Of a stretch of DNA of 14,493 nucleotides, positions 1 through 7,026 are shown in pieces (position 1 is the first letter of the stretch; each line of letters begins with the position of its first letter). Both the position numbers and the translations under genes were made by a program. The notes under the pieces were generated by a model that saw only the letters and a list, made by a program, of their open reading frames with translations, did no database searches and was not told the DNA's origin. Source of the DNA: Gemmataceae bacterium (lineage in GTDB: Bacteria > Planctomycetota > Planctomycetia > Gemmatales > Gemmataceae); assembly GCA_017853285.1 (NCBI GenBank), contig JAFMJU010000030.1, positions 1 through 14,493 of the forward strand, given 5' to 3'.

Positions 1-116
1 GAACTCCCCTGAAACACAGCCAGTTCGTAACGGGTAAATTCCATTTCCAAAAGGGCTTCGAAAACTTTGGCCAGGCTATGGCGCCCCATGCATAACGTCG
101 TACAAGAAACCAGCAT
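1..116 (-). CDS. Sugar phosphate isomerase/epimerase, N-terminal fragment
   Basis: Only the first 38 codons are inside the window; the gene runs off the left edge. Reading the minus strand from the ATG at 116, the protein begins MLVSCTTLCMGRHSLAKVFE and continues with a segment containing EMEFTRYELAV. A short beta strand, a helix that labels a 'level' or 'type' of entity, and then an 'E-F-x-x-x-E-L-A' strand is the usual opening of the xylose-isomerase-like TIM barrel (AP endonuclease family 2). Planctomycetes carry many of these proteins. The start is supported by a purine-rich GAGGGTG about five bases upstream of the ATG. The active-site metal ligands lie beyond the window, so substrate and activity cannot be judged. 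It is transcribed divergently from ispD. Family assignment is moderate; no function more specific than sugar isomerase/epimerase-like can be claimed. Confidence 0.6.
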   Translation of the reverse strand, partial: MLVSCTTLCMGRHSLAKVFEALLEMEFTRYELAVFQGS

Positions 117-225
117 CTTTTCACCCTCTTGAAGAAATGCCTGATTTGGGGAGGTGGATAAAATTCGACGATAATTTTTTCAAGACCGTTTCCGATTCAG
201 CGAACAAAAACACGGTAAAATTCAG

Positions 226-260
226 CCTGATTCCGGAACAACCATTGTCCCGGAATCAGG
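226..260. promoter_or_regulatory. Strong hairpin in the spacer upstream of ispD
   Basis: CCTGATTCCGG (226-236) is the exact reverse complement of CCGGAATCAGG (250-260). After one A/C mismatch the stem continues with ACAA (238-241) against TTGT (245-248), leaving a three-base loop. This gives 15 pairs in 35 nt. It ends 36 nt before the ispD ATG, in the 180-nt spacer between the divergent epimerase and ispD genes. No T-run follows on the plus strand, so it is not a typical intrinsic terminator. It could be a 5'-UTR structure or a binding site for a dimeric regulator. The structure is seen directly; the role is unknown. Confidence 0.55.
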
Positions 261-296
261 ACAAGATCATCCCAAAATTGACACCTGGTGGTTTTG

Positions 297-1028
297 ATGA
301 AAGCCTGTGTGATTTTGCCCGCGGCGGGAAGCTCCTCCCGATTTGGAGCCAGGGAAAAAAAACAATTCACTGAATTGGAGGGACGGGCCGTCTGGCTTCG
401 AACCGTTGAACTTTTTTGCAACAGGGATGATGTTTGCCAAATCATGCTGGTCATTCATCCGGATGAAAGGGAATTATTTTTGCAGCGGTATTCCGCGAAC
501 CTTTCGTTTCTCGGGGTAAAGGTGATTGATGGAGGAAAGGAACGGTGCGATTCCGTTCAAAACGCGTTGGACCAAACCAGTCCGGAGGTCACCCATGTCG
601 CCATCCATGACGCGGTGCGCCCCTGTGTTGAAAAAAAACACATCGACGCGGTTTTCCAAGCTGCCGCAATGAATGGGGCAGCCATTTTGGCAACCCCCGT
701 GGTTCACACCCTCAAAAGAGCCAATGGCCAGGGTTCCATCGAAACAACCCTCCCCAGAAAAGGGCTCTGGTTGGCACAAACACCGCAAGTTTTCGAGAAG
801 GGATTGCTTTTGAGGGCCTACCGAGACCGTCCGAAAAATCTTGTCCCAACGGATGATTCCGAGGTTGTGGAGGCAACCGGCCATCCGGTGCACCTGGTTG
901 AATGTGATTTGGGCAATTTGAAAATCACCACGGCCAGTGATCTTCTCCTGGCAACCAGCATTCTCCAAAGCAGGCCAAAACCTGCCGAAAGGAGGTTTCA
1001 CCCCTTTTACGAGGATGAGAACCATTGA
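297..1028 (+). CDS. ispD: 2-C-methyl-D-erythritol 4-phosphate cytidylyltransferase
   Basis: IspD transfers CMP from CTP to 2-C-methyl-D-erythritol 4-phosphate, the third step of the non-mevalonate (MEP) isoprenoid pathway, in the cytosol. The 243-residue protein has the family's nucleotide-binding opening, ILPAAGSSSRFG (residues 6-17), followed by the basic KKQF (21-24). Further on come the DAVRP signature, the AQTPQVF segment, and near the end PTDDSEVVEA and NLKITTASDL, all diagnostic. Length is normal (about 230-240). I chose the ATG at 297 over the GTG at 288 because the conserved region starts at once (MKACVILPAAG) and a GGTGG lies five bases before it. The gene ends 6 nt from the convergent TPR-like gene. 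A stable hairpin (226-260) lies in its leader region. ispF is not adjacent. Assignment is firm. Confidence 0.95.
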   Translation: MKACVILPAAGSSSRFGAREKKQFTELEGRAVWLRTVELFCNRDDVCQIMLVIHPDERELFLQRYSANLSFLGVKVIDGGKERCDSVQNALDQTSPEVTHVAIHDAVRPCVEKKHIDAVFQAAAMNGAAILATPVVHTLKRANGQGSIETTLPRKGLWLAQTPQVFEKGLLLRAYRDRPKNLVPTDDSEVVEATGHPVHLVECDLGNLKITTASDLLLATSILQSRPKPAERRFHPFYEDENH

Positions 1029-1034
1029 TCTAAA

Positions 1035-1805
1035 TCAAGGCGATTTGGCAGCACCCAACTCCGCAAGACGGCGCTGGGCCTCCTGTAAACGCTGTGGATC
1101 TGTGTCGTGCTGGATCACTTCCTTGTACAGTTCAACCGCCCGGGTACGGTCCAGAGACATCTTGTCATAAAGTCTGGCGGCACGAATCCTGCCATCATTT
1201 TGGGTCAATGGATTCCACTGAAAGCTACGCTCGTAATATGCGGCAGCCCTGCGATACTGCTTATAGGTTTTACCCTCGTACAAATCTCCCAACTGGTAAG
1301 CGGCATCCGAAATTTTGTTGCTGGTCGCATAATTGCTCAAAACCATTTGAAAAAGGATCTCGGAACGCCGCTGATTGTCGACAAAATCATTGCCCCATCC
1401 TTTGTCCTTGTAGGTCATGGCTCGCCTGAAAAGCTCGTTAGCCTCAGGAATATTGACCGTGCCTTTCAAGGAAGGAGGAGGAACATCCAGCTCCAACAAA
1501 AATGCATTCTTGGCGATGCGATGGTAGGAAATTAACTCTTCTTCAGCCCATCGCCCCCTTTCCAAATCGCCCACCGATATATAGTGATTTCTAAGTGCCT
1601 CCAGACTAATCTGATACTCTTTTCGAGCAGCAATGAGCCTCTCAACCAACTCGGCATCTCGGACAGCGCCGGGCGCAGCGCTACGGGCCGGATTGGCCGC
1701 AGGCGCGTTCGCCTGAGAGGGGGGTGGAGAAGTAGAAGAAGGCTGGCCGAAGGCCGATCCACCAACCACCCACAGCAGGATCAAAATTAAATATATTCGC
1801 ACCAT
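1035..1805 (-). CDS. Secreted TPR-like protein of unknown function
   Basis: The 256-residue product begins with a basic residue and a hydrophobic stretch (about residues 4-20, YLILILLWVVGGSAFG) ending in a plausible signal-peptidase site before QPSS, so it is probably exported. A Pro/Ala/Ser-rich linker follows (about 21-48). The rest is helical and charged. The C-terminal half holds tetratricopeptide-like repeats: paired helices with A-Y-x-L-G-D-L-Y, A-A-x-Y-Y-E-R-S and A-V-E-L-Y-K-E-V patterns. Such repeats normally mediate protein contacts. I do not recognise a named family and see no catalytic motif. It is the last gene of a minus-strand run after dgt and the PIN/TRAM gene, 48 nt downstream of the latter, and probably cotranscribed. 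The start at 1805 is the ATG directly before the signal peptide; the upstream ribosome site is weak. Confidence 0.8.
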   Translation of the reverse strand: MVRIYLILILLWVVGGSAFGQPSSTSPPPSQANAPAANPARSAAPGAVRDAELVERLIAARKEYQISLEALRNHYISVGDLERGRWAEEELISYHRIAKNAFLLELDVPPPSLKGTVNIPEANELFRRAMTYKDKGWGNDFVDNQRRSEILFQMVLSNYATSNKISDAAYQLGDLYEGKTYKQYRRAAAYYERSFQWNPLTQNDGRIRAARLYDKMSLDRTRAVELYKEVIQHDTDPQRLQEAQRRLAELGAAKSP

Positions 1806-1853
1806 GTCGTGCCATTAACACGGCGTTGGCACCGGGGAAAAGGTCAAAAGGCG

Positions 1854-2990
1854 CTAATTTTTGCCGATCGGTTCAAGTTTTGCGAATATCATCCTTCCAG
1901 CGGGGTTTTGGAGCACACTAGTCACTTGGACCGCGGCATCCTGGCCCATGACGGACCTCCCCTGCTCCACCACCACCATTGTGCCATCATCCAGGTAACC
2001 TATACCTTGCCCTGGCTGGTCGCCCTGCTTCACAACTTTGATTTGAAGCACCTCGCCAGGCAATGCCACCGATTTCAGGGAATTGGCAACCTCGTTCAGG
2101 TTCACCACATCCACGCCTTCCAACTGGGCGATTTTGTTCAAGTTGAAATCGTTTGTGACGACCCGCCCTCCTATGGCCTTGGCGAAAAGGACCAATCGCT
2201 CATCGACTTTGCCGCCCTCCGGCACGCCGGGGATGGACCCGTCATGAAGTTGGATTTCCAACCGGGTGTTCGAACGAAGCCTTTTCAGGACATCCAATCC
2301 ACGGCGACCACGGTTCCGTTTGAGGCGATCGCCGCTGTCGGCAACCATCTGAAGTTCCTGAAGGACAAACCTTGGGACCACAATCCTTGAGTCAATCAGG
2401 CTTGTCTCGCAAACATCGGCGATGCGGCCATCGATAATCACGCTAGTGTCCAAAACCAGAGGGCGGTTCCCACGGGTTTGCTTCGAAAATTCGATAAAGG
2501 GAATAATAAATCTAAAATTTTCCTTGGTTTGCAACAGGGTGCTCACGCAGATGTAACAGGCGACCACGGAAAGCATGACCGCCAATCCCCTCCGGGGCAC
2601 AGCCAACGAGTCTGCCCCGGATTCCCCTTGTGGCGAATCGAAAAGGAACGGGTCCAAACCCACCGCAAGAAGATTTCCCAGAAGAAGCCCCAACAGCAGG
2701 CCGAAATAAACCGCGGAAATCGTGGTAATCTCCTTCCTTCGGATCAGGAGATCAGTGACGAGGATAATGACGGCCAATCCCTGGATAGCCAAAAGGGCCA
2801 TCACACCCTGGGCGAACGCCACACCTTTTTCCTGGGGACCGTTTTTTTCAAAGTATTGGAATGCGGCTATGGAAAGCCCAAGCATCACAACCAAAAAAAT
2901 GCCACGGATCACCCAAACCAAAACAGATCCCGCGGGGGATAGATTGGGCACACTGTTTTCCGCCCTGTTTTTTTCTTTGAAAAACCGCAT
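1854..2990 (-). CDS. PIN/TRAM domain integral membrane protein (YacL-like)
   Basis: The 378-residue protein has four hydrophobic segments in its first 155 residues (about 22-47, 57-83, 90-112 and 134-154). A PIN nuclease-like domain (about 178-305) and a C-terminal TRAM domain (about 310-370, starting LPGEVLQIKV) follow. The acidic PIN residues are present: D181 in VLDTSVIIDGR, E212 in VLQELQ, D263 in KVDERL and D281 in VVTNDFNLNK. A cytoplasmic ribonuclease-like domain tethered to the membrane is therefore expected to be catalytically competent. The architecture matches Bacillus YacL, whose physiological role is poorly defined; PIN domains cleave RNA and TRAM domains bind it. It sits between dgt (51-nt gap) and the TPR-like gene (48-nt gap) on the same strand. 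Family confidence is high; the RNA target is unknown. Confidence 0.92.
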   Translation of the reverse strand: MRFFKEKNRAENSVPNLSPAGSVLVWVIRGIFLVVMLGLSIAAFQYFEKNGPQEKGVAFAQGVMALLAIQGLAVIILVTDLLIRRKEITTISAVYFGLLLGLLLGNLLAVGLDPFLFDSPQGESGADSLAVPRRGLAVMLSVVACYICVSTLLQTKENFRFIIPFIEFSKQTRGNRPLVLDTSVIIDGRIADVCETSLIDSRIVVPRFVLQELQMVADSGDRLKRNRGRRGLDVLKRLRSNTRLEIQLHDGSIPGVPEGGKVDERLVLFAKAIGGRVVTNDFNLNKIAQLEGVDVVNLNEVANSLKSVALPGEVLQIKVVKQGDQPGQGIGYLDDGTMVVVEQGRSVMGQDAAVQVTSVLQNPAGRMIFAKLEPIGKN

Positions 2991-3041
2991 TTCGCACCAT
3001 GATTCCGCAAAAATTCAGTTATGCAATCGAGATTGGAAAGC

Positions 3042-4148
3042 TCAGACCGGCTCTTCCGGGGAAAAAAGCTTTCTGTATTCCCTGATGGCAAACTGGTCCG
3101 TCATGCCGGCAATGTAATCGCAAACTGTCCTTTTTAACCCACAATTCTCGACCCGGAGCTGATACCTTCCCGGCAATAGCTTGGGAAACTTGCAAAACTC
3201 CTCAAACAATTGCCTGACCACCCTCCTTCCCCGGATGGCCATCCTCTGGACCCGGTGATGATGATAAACCCTGGATTTAAGAAAAATTTCCAGCTGCTTA
3301 ATTTTCGTCAACAATTCATGTGAATTGGTAACCAGCAAAGCACCCATTGATCGAACATCCGCCAAACTCGCAATCCGGTTGGATTCAAGGTTCCGCCTGG
3401 TTTGAACAATGAGATCGCCGGCCTGCTTGTTGATCAGATTCCGGATCAAGGTTGGAACTTGGGCCCGGGCATTTGTCATGGGTCCCAAATTTTGGATCTC
3501 CGTGACCAGTTCCCGAATTAGCGGAACTTCAAGAAACTCCTCCAAAGTCACCAAACCGGCGGTTATGGCATCCTCGACATCGTGCGCGTCGTAAGCCAGG
3601 CTATCCACCGCATCTGCCACCTGGGCTTCGAGGAAGGGGGCACCTTTCGAACGATAATGGAGAATTTCAGAATCCAATTTCTTGCTGTGATGGGCAAAAG
3701 CTTCGCGAACCTCCCACGTGAGATTCAATCCCATGAAGGCGGGATATCTGTATTCGAGACGGGTGACAATCCGAAGCGCATGGGAGTTGTGCTCAAATCC
3801 TCCGCAATCGGCCATGCATAGGTCGAGTTCCTCCTCCCCGGCGTGACCAAAGGGAGGGTGGCCCAGGTCATGCGCCAAGGCAATCGCCTCGGTTAAATCC
3901 TCCTCCAAGCCAAGATTTCGCGCCACGACACGACTGATTTGGGCCACCTCGATCGTGTGAGTCAGGCGGGTGCGATGATGGTCATTGCTTGGGGATGGAT
4001 AAACTTGAGTTTTTTTGGCTAAACGCCTGAAGGCCGTTGAATGGACCACACGGTCCCTGTCTCGTTCAAAGGGTGAACGGAACTCGTGCTCAGGCTCCGG
4101 ATATTCTCTACCCAAAGATAATAAATGAGCATATCCAAATGAATTCAT
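3042..4148 (-). CDS. dgt: Deoxyguanosinetriphosphate triphosphohydrolase-like protein (dNTPase)
   Basis: The product hydrolyses dNTPs to deoxynucleosides and triphosphate, controlling cytosolic dNTP pools. With the start used here it is 368 residues. It has the dGTPase-type N-terminus (GREYPEPEHEFRSPFERDRD, then STAFRRLAKKTQV) and the HD-domain metal ligands in RTRLTHTIEVAQ (H64) and LAHDLGHPPFGH (H93, D94). Length fits the shorter type-2 dGTPase-like group rather than the 500-residue enterobacterial Dgt. The frame is open up to an ATG at 4214, but the extra 22 residues match nothing in the family. I prefer the ATG at 4148 (MNSFGYAHLL), which has AGAAG eight bases upstream; the ATG at 4154 is a close alternative. 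A TATTAT hexamer on the minus strand (4185-4190) could be its -10 box. It heads a minus-strand run with the PIN/TRAM and TPR-like genes and diverges from rpmF. Confidence 0.9.
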   Translation of the reverse strand: MNSFGYAHLLSLGREYPEPEHEFRSPFERDRDRVVHSTAFRRLAKKTQVYPSPSNDHHRTRLTHTIEVAQISRVVARNLGLEEDLTEAIALAHDLGHPPFGHAGEEELDLCMADCGGFEHNSHALRIVTRLEYRYPAFMGLNLTWEVREAFAHHSKKLDSEILHYRSKGAPFLEAQVADAVDSLAYDAHDVEDAITAGLVTLEEFLEVPLIRELVTEIQNLGPMTNARAQVPTLIRNLINKQAGDLIVQTRRNLESNRIASLADVRSMGALLVTNSHELLTKIKQLEIFLKSRVYHHHRVQRMAIRGRRVVRQLFEEFCKFPKLLPGRYQLRVENCGLKRTVCDYIAGMTDQFAIREYRKLFSPEEPV

Positions 4149-4292
4149 CTGCATCACTTCTATATCTACTGATATAACAGGCGCATAATACGCAGTTTGC
4201 GTTGGATAACCCATTTTCGCAATTGAATTTTACCCCCTCAACCAAAAGAGCGGGATTGATGTATGATCCCTCCGAGTGTCCTAAATGCAAGC

Positions 4293-4321
4293 TTGACAGG
4301 CCAAAGGCTCAATCTTAGGCT
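4293..4321 (+). promoter_or_regulatory. Candidate sigma70-type promoter for rpmF-plsX-fabD
   Basis: A perfect -35 hexamer TTGACA (4293-4298) is followed after exactly 17 bases by TAGGCT (4316-4321), which keeps the T, A and final T of the -10 consensus. It lies in the 246-nt divergent spacer between dgt and rpmF. It would place the transcript start near 4328, giving rpmF a leader of about 65 nt. The -10 box is weak, so this is a candidate only. Confidence 0.4.
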
Positions 4322-4349
4322 TTTTAACTGGTTCGAGACTTCGGAAAGT

Positions 4350-4379
4350 TGTTGGTATCCAACACATTTTGGTTCCAAA
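4350..4379 (+). promoter_or_regulatory. Two small hairpins in the rpmF leader
   Basis: TGTTGG (4350-4355) pairs with CCAACA (4359-4364) around a three-base loop. Directly after it, TTTGG (4368-4372) can pair with CCAAA (4375-4379) around two bases, which is sterically tight. They lie 15-45 nt before the rpmF start. Ribosomal-protein leaders are often structured for autoregulation, but these stems are short and may be chance. Confidence 0.25.
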
Positions 4380-4394
4380 GGCAGGCAGGTTGTC

Positions 4395-4583
4395 ATGGCA
4401 GTTCCAAAGAGGCGCATTTCAAAATCACGCCGAGGTATGCGCCGTAGCCATCATCGGGTGACTCCTCAACAATTCCAATTCTGTAAAAACTGCGAGAATC
4501 CGATCCTTCCTCACCGTGTATGCGGTACCTGTGGTTTTTACCAAGGTAAAGAAGTGATTTCCTCTGGCCAAAAGGAAGAGTGA
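4395..4583 (+). CDS. rpmF: 50S ribosomal protein L32
   Basis: A 62-residue protein that begins MAVPKRRISKSRRGMRRSHH, the standard opening of L32, a small structural protein of the large ribosomal subunit. The C-terminal half is a zinc ribbon with four cysteines in two C-x-x-C knuckles (C30/C33 in FCKNC and C43/C46 in VCGTCGFY), so this is the zinc-binding form. Its last part, GFYQGKEVI, is also typical. The start is the ATG at 4395, because MAVPKRR is the conserved N-terminus and the frame upstream is unrelated. plsX follows after 6 nt, the common rpmF-plsX-fab arrangement that links ribosome and membrane-lipid synthesis. The usual upstream partner in many bacteria, a YceD/DUF177 gene, is absent; dgt diverges instead. 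Confidence 0.96.
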   Translation: MAVPKRRISKSRRGMRRSHHRVTPQQFQFCKNCENPILPHRVCGTCGFYQGKEVISSGQKEE

Positions 4584-4589
4584 TTCACA

Positions 4590-5618
4590 ATGAGGATTGC
4601 GCTCGACGCGATGGGTGGGGACCATGCACCCAACCCCATTGTGGCCGGTGCCATTCAGGCTCTTGAAAAAGATCCTGAATTGGAAGTTTTTCTGGTTGGC
4701 GAGGAAAACCAACTAAGAAAGTTGGTCCCTTCGGACAACCCGGTCATCTCACGAATCCATTTTCATAACGCCACTCAGGTTGTTGGCATGGATGAAAGTC
4801 CAGCCATTGGCCTGCGGCGAAAGCCTGACAACACCATCACCCGGTCCTGGCAATTACTCGCCACCGGCAAGGTTCAGGGAATTGTCAGCGCTGGTAACAC
4901 AGGGGCCATGGTTGCGGGAGGGATGTTCACCCGCCGTTTCCTTCCCCATGTGGATCGTCCCGGTATTGCAACCATCATGCCTACAATGCGGGGCCCATCC
5001 ATCATGTTGGATGTGGGGGCAAATGTGCACCCCAAGGCTGAGCACCTTTTCCAATACGGCGTGATGGGGGAGATCTTTGCCCGCCACCTCCTGAAAAAGG
5101 AAAAGCCGACCATCGGCTTGATGAATGTCGGAGCCGAGGAGGGCAAAGGCAACGAACTTGTGCGTTTGACCCAACAAATGTTCGCCACATGCGAACTTCA
5201 GGGCAATTTCATCGGCAACATTGAAGGTCGCGACATCCACAAGGGTGTTGCCGATGTGATTGTCACCGATGGATTTGTTGGAAATGTAATTTTGAAGGTC
5301 TGTGAAGGCCTCTTTGAATTCATCATGAAGATGGTGGGCAAAGAGGTGATCGGTGCCCTAGACCAGGAAAAAGAAAAAGGCATGGGCGCCTTGCACAAAC
5401 TGATCAACACCTACGATTACAGCGAGTTCGGTGGGGCTCCGCTGCTTGGCATTGACGGCATTTGCATCATTTGCCACGGCAGCAGCGGCGAACGGGCGAT
5501 CAAGAACGCCTTGGGGCTGGCTGCCAAATTGGCACGCGCGGGTATCAACAAACTTATTGTCGAAGAATTGGAACGGATGCCCAAGATCACAGCCCCTTCC
5601 ACCACTCCTTCTATCTGA
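4590..5618 (+). CDS. plsX: Phosphate acyltransferase PlsX
   Basis: PlsX converts acyl-ACP and inorganic phosphate to acyl-phosphate, which PlsY uses to acylate glycerol 3-phosphate. It is a peripheral membrane enzyme linking fatty acid synthesis to phospholipids. The 342-residue protein opens with MRIALDAMGGDHAPNPIVAG and has the conserved ESPAIGLRRKPDNTI and VSAGNTGAMVAGG segments. Near the C-terminus, from about residue 281, come GGAPLLGIDGICII and HGSSGERAIKNA. Length is normal (about 330-350). The start follows rpmF by 6 nt, so translational coupling is likely. fabD begins 30 nt downstream. No anomalies seen. Confidence 0.96.
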   Translation: MRIALDAMGGDHAPNPIVAGAIQALEKDPELEVFLVGEENQLRKLVPSDNPVISRIHFHNATQVVGMDESPAIGLRRKPDNTITRSWQLLATGKVQGIVSAGNTGAMVAGGMFTRRFLPHVDRPGIATIMPTMRGPSIMLDVGANVHPKAEHLFQYGVMGEIFARHLLKKEKPTIGLMNVGAEEGKGNELVRLTQQMFATCELQGNFIGNIEGRDIHKGVADVIVTDGFVGNVILKVCEGLFEFIMKMVGKEVIGALDQEKEKGMGALHKLINTYDYSEFGGAPLLGIDGICIICHGSSGERAIKNALGLAAKLARAGINKLIVEELERMPKITAPSTTPSI

Positions 5619-5648
5619 TCGCTCCCGAACAGGTCTCCCGGTGTCAGG

Positions 5649-6566
5649 ATGTCAACCATGGAAGGCCATGCCATTTTGTTCCCTGGCCAAGGCGCCCAAT
5701 ATGTCGGGATGGCCAAGGATCTGGCTCTTCGATCGCCCCTCGCCCGCGCTATCTTTTCAAAGGCCGAAGAGATATTGGGTTTTGATTTGTTGCAAGTTTG
5801 TGTCGATGGGCCCGCCGAAAAACTCAACAGCACCGCAATGAGCCAGCCGGCCATTTTCGTGTCTAGCCTCGCCGCCCTGGAGGAAGCCAAATCATCCAAC
5901 CCGGAGATCGTTTCCAAATGCACCGCAACAGCCGGCTTAAGTCTTGGTGAATACACGGCACTGGTGTTTGCCGATGCCATTTCCTACCCGGACGGGTTGA
6001 GGCTTGTCGCGGAAAGGGGCAAGGCCATGCAGGAATCCGCCGAGGCGCGTCCGTCCACCATGGCAAGCATTCTTTTGCTTGATAAGGAAAAGGTTCAGGA
6101 ACTGTGTGACACGGTATCCCTGGCCGGTCCGAAGGTCACCATTGCCAACCACCTTTGCCCTGGAAATCTTGTGGTTTCAGGTGCGGTATCAGCTGTTGAA
6201 GAAACCGAAAAACTTGCCCAGGCCGCAGGCGGGAAAACGATTCGCCTGACGGTCGCCGGAGCATTCCACACCCAATTCATGGAACCGGCCCAAGAGAGGC
6301 TACGCAAAGCCCTGGAAAACACCGAGATCCGCACACCCCGTGTCCCCGTATGGTCCAATGTGACCGGTAAAAAACACGAAAATCCTGCCCAAATCAGGGA
6401 ATTGCTATCCCGCCAAGTTGTTGAACCGGTGCTATGGGACCAATTGGTTCAAGATATCCTTGGCCAAAATATCGCAAGTTTTTACGAGGTTGGCCCGGGT
6501 AAAGTACTGGCAGGTCTTCTCAAGCGAATCAACCGCAAGGCATCCTGCCAGGGAGTTCCGGCCTGA
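5649..6566 (+). CDS. fabD: Malonyl-CoA:ACP transacylase
   Basis: FabD moves malonyl groups from CoA to acyl carrier protein, supplying the extender unit of type II fatty acid synthesis in the cytosol. The 305-residue protein has the opening ILFPGQGAQYVGMAKDL. The nucleophile elbow is GLSLGEY, with S98 as the catalytic serine, and the catalytic histidine is H207 in GAFHTQFM. PVWSNVTGK and the late EVGPGKVLAGLLKRI complete the family pattern. Two ATGs are possible, 5649 and 5658 (MEGHAILFPGQG); the first is used, neither has a strong ribosome site, and the difference is three residues. It follows plsX by 30 nt. The stop codon lies inside the stem of a probable terminator (6561-6580), so acpP downstream is likely to be expressed separately. 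Confidence 0.95.
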   Translation: MSTMEGHAILFPGQGAQYVGMAKDLALRSPLARAIFSKAEEILGFDLLQVCVDGPAEKLNSTAMSQPAIFVSSLAALEEAKSSNPEIVSKCTATAGLSLGEYTALVFADAISYPDGLRLVAERGKAMQESAEARPSTMASILLLDKEKVQELCDTVSLAGPKVTIANHLCPGNLVVSGAVSAVEETEKLAQAAGGKTIRLTVAGAFHTQFMEPAQERLRKALENTEIRTPRVPVWSNVTGKKHENPAQIRELLSRQVVEPVLWDQLVQDILGQNIASFYEVGPGKVLAGLLKRINRKASCQGVPA

Positions 6567-6594
6567 GCACAAACTCAGGCACTTTCTTTTGTTT
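6561..6594 (+). terminator. Probable intrinsic terminator after fabD
   Basis: GCCTGAG (6561-6567) and CTCAGGC (6574-6580) are perfect reverse complements around the loop CACAAA. They are followed by a T-rich run, ACTTTCTTTTGTTT. The stem is only seven pairs, but the shape and T-rich tail are those of a rho-independent terminator. It overlaps the fabD stop codon (6564-6566) and separates rpmF-plsX-fabD from acpP. Confidence 0.6.
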
Positions 6595-6747
6595 CACTGC
6601 CGAATAAGAAAGTAGGGTAGCCAAGGTTGAACAGTCAATTTCGTGAAAACCAATTGATTTAGGTCTTGGAACTTTGCGAGAGATTTTGTTAACTCCGAGA
6701 CTCAACGCCCGAATCGGTCTTTTATTGAATTTCAGGAGGAATGATCT
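6595..6747 (+). promoter_or_regulatory. acpP leader with strong ribosome binding site
   Basis: This is the rest of the 181-nt non-coding gap between fabD and acpP, long for this compact region. It ends with a full AGGAGG (6734-6739) eight bases before the acpP GTG, the best Shine-Dalgarno sequence in the window, as expected for a very abundant protein. A promoter is expected here because a terminator precedes it. The best match I see is TTGGAA, 17 bases, TTAACT (about 6666-6694), which is poor. No riboswitch or other structured RNA is recognisable. Confidence 0.45.
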
Positions 6748-6993
6748 GTGGACGCCGAATCAGTCGAAGCCAAGGTTTTCAACATCGTCAGCGAAGCCCT
6801 GGCGGTGAACAAAGAAGAGATCAAGAAGGAAAGCAGGTTTCAAGATGACCTTGGGGCTGACTCTCTGGACCTTGTCGAATTGATCATGATGTTTGAGGAA
6901 GAGTTCAACATCCAGATCCCCGAAGATCACATCGAGAAAATCAAGACTGTGGGTGAGGCAACCGACTACATCAAGACGCACCTGAAAGGTTGA
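6748..6993 (+). CDS. acpP: Acyl carrier protein
   Basis: ACP carries growing acyl chains on a 4'-phosphopantetheine arm. The 81-residue, highly acidic protein has the prosthetic-group site DLGADSLDLVELIM, with S39 as the modified serine. Helix III follows, with EFNIQIPEDHIEKIKTVGEA and the end TDYIKTHLKG. Size is typical (77-82). The start codon is GTG: it gives the normal N-terminus, and AGGAGG lies eight bases upstream. An ATG at 6741 is in another frame. It lies 33 nt before fabF, and its own leader and the terminator behind fabD suggest an acpP-fabF transcript. Confidence 0.97.
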   Translation: MDAESVEAKVFNIVSEALAVNKEEIKKESRFQDDLGADSLDLVELIMMFEEEFNIQIPEDHIEKIKTVGEATDYIKTHLKG

Positions 6994-7026
6994 TTTCTTA
7001 TTTATTCCTGCCGGTAGGTATTCTCC

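Noticed and set aside
137..373. A 78-codon plus-strand frame overlapping the start of ispD
   Set aside because: It runs through the hairpin and 77 nt into ispD in another frame, has no ribosome site and no recognisable motif.
474..1025. A long minus-strand frame antisense to ispD
   Set aside because: It resembles no protein family and mirrors a certain gene; it is a shadow frame.
1025..1038. TTGATCTAAATCAA, a perfect match to the FNR/CRP-like half-site pattern TTGAT-N4-ATCAA
   Set aside because: It lies between two convergent genes and contains both stop codons, so it is not in a promoter; chance is the simplest explanation.
1809..2390. A 193-codon plus-strand frame antisense to the PIN/TRAM gene
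   Set aside because: The opposite strand encodes an unmistakable PIN/TRAM protein; the frame has composition typical of a shadow, rich in His and Gln.
4149..4214. Upstream extension of dgt to the ATG at 4214
   Set aside because: The extra 22 residues have no family counterpart, and a possible -10 box (4185-4190) would lie inside them.
4259..4318. A 19-codon frame, MYDPSECPKCKLDRPKAQS, with a C-x-x-C knuckle in the rpmF upstream region
   Set aside because: It overlaps the candidate promoter of rpmF, so it would not be on that transcript, and it is too short to support as a gene. It could be looked for in relatives.
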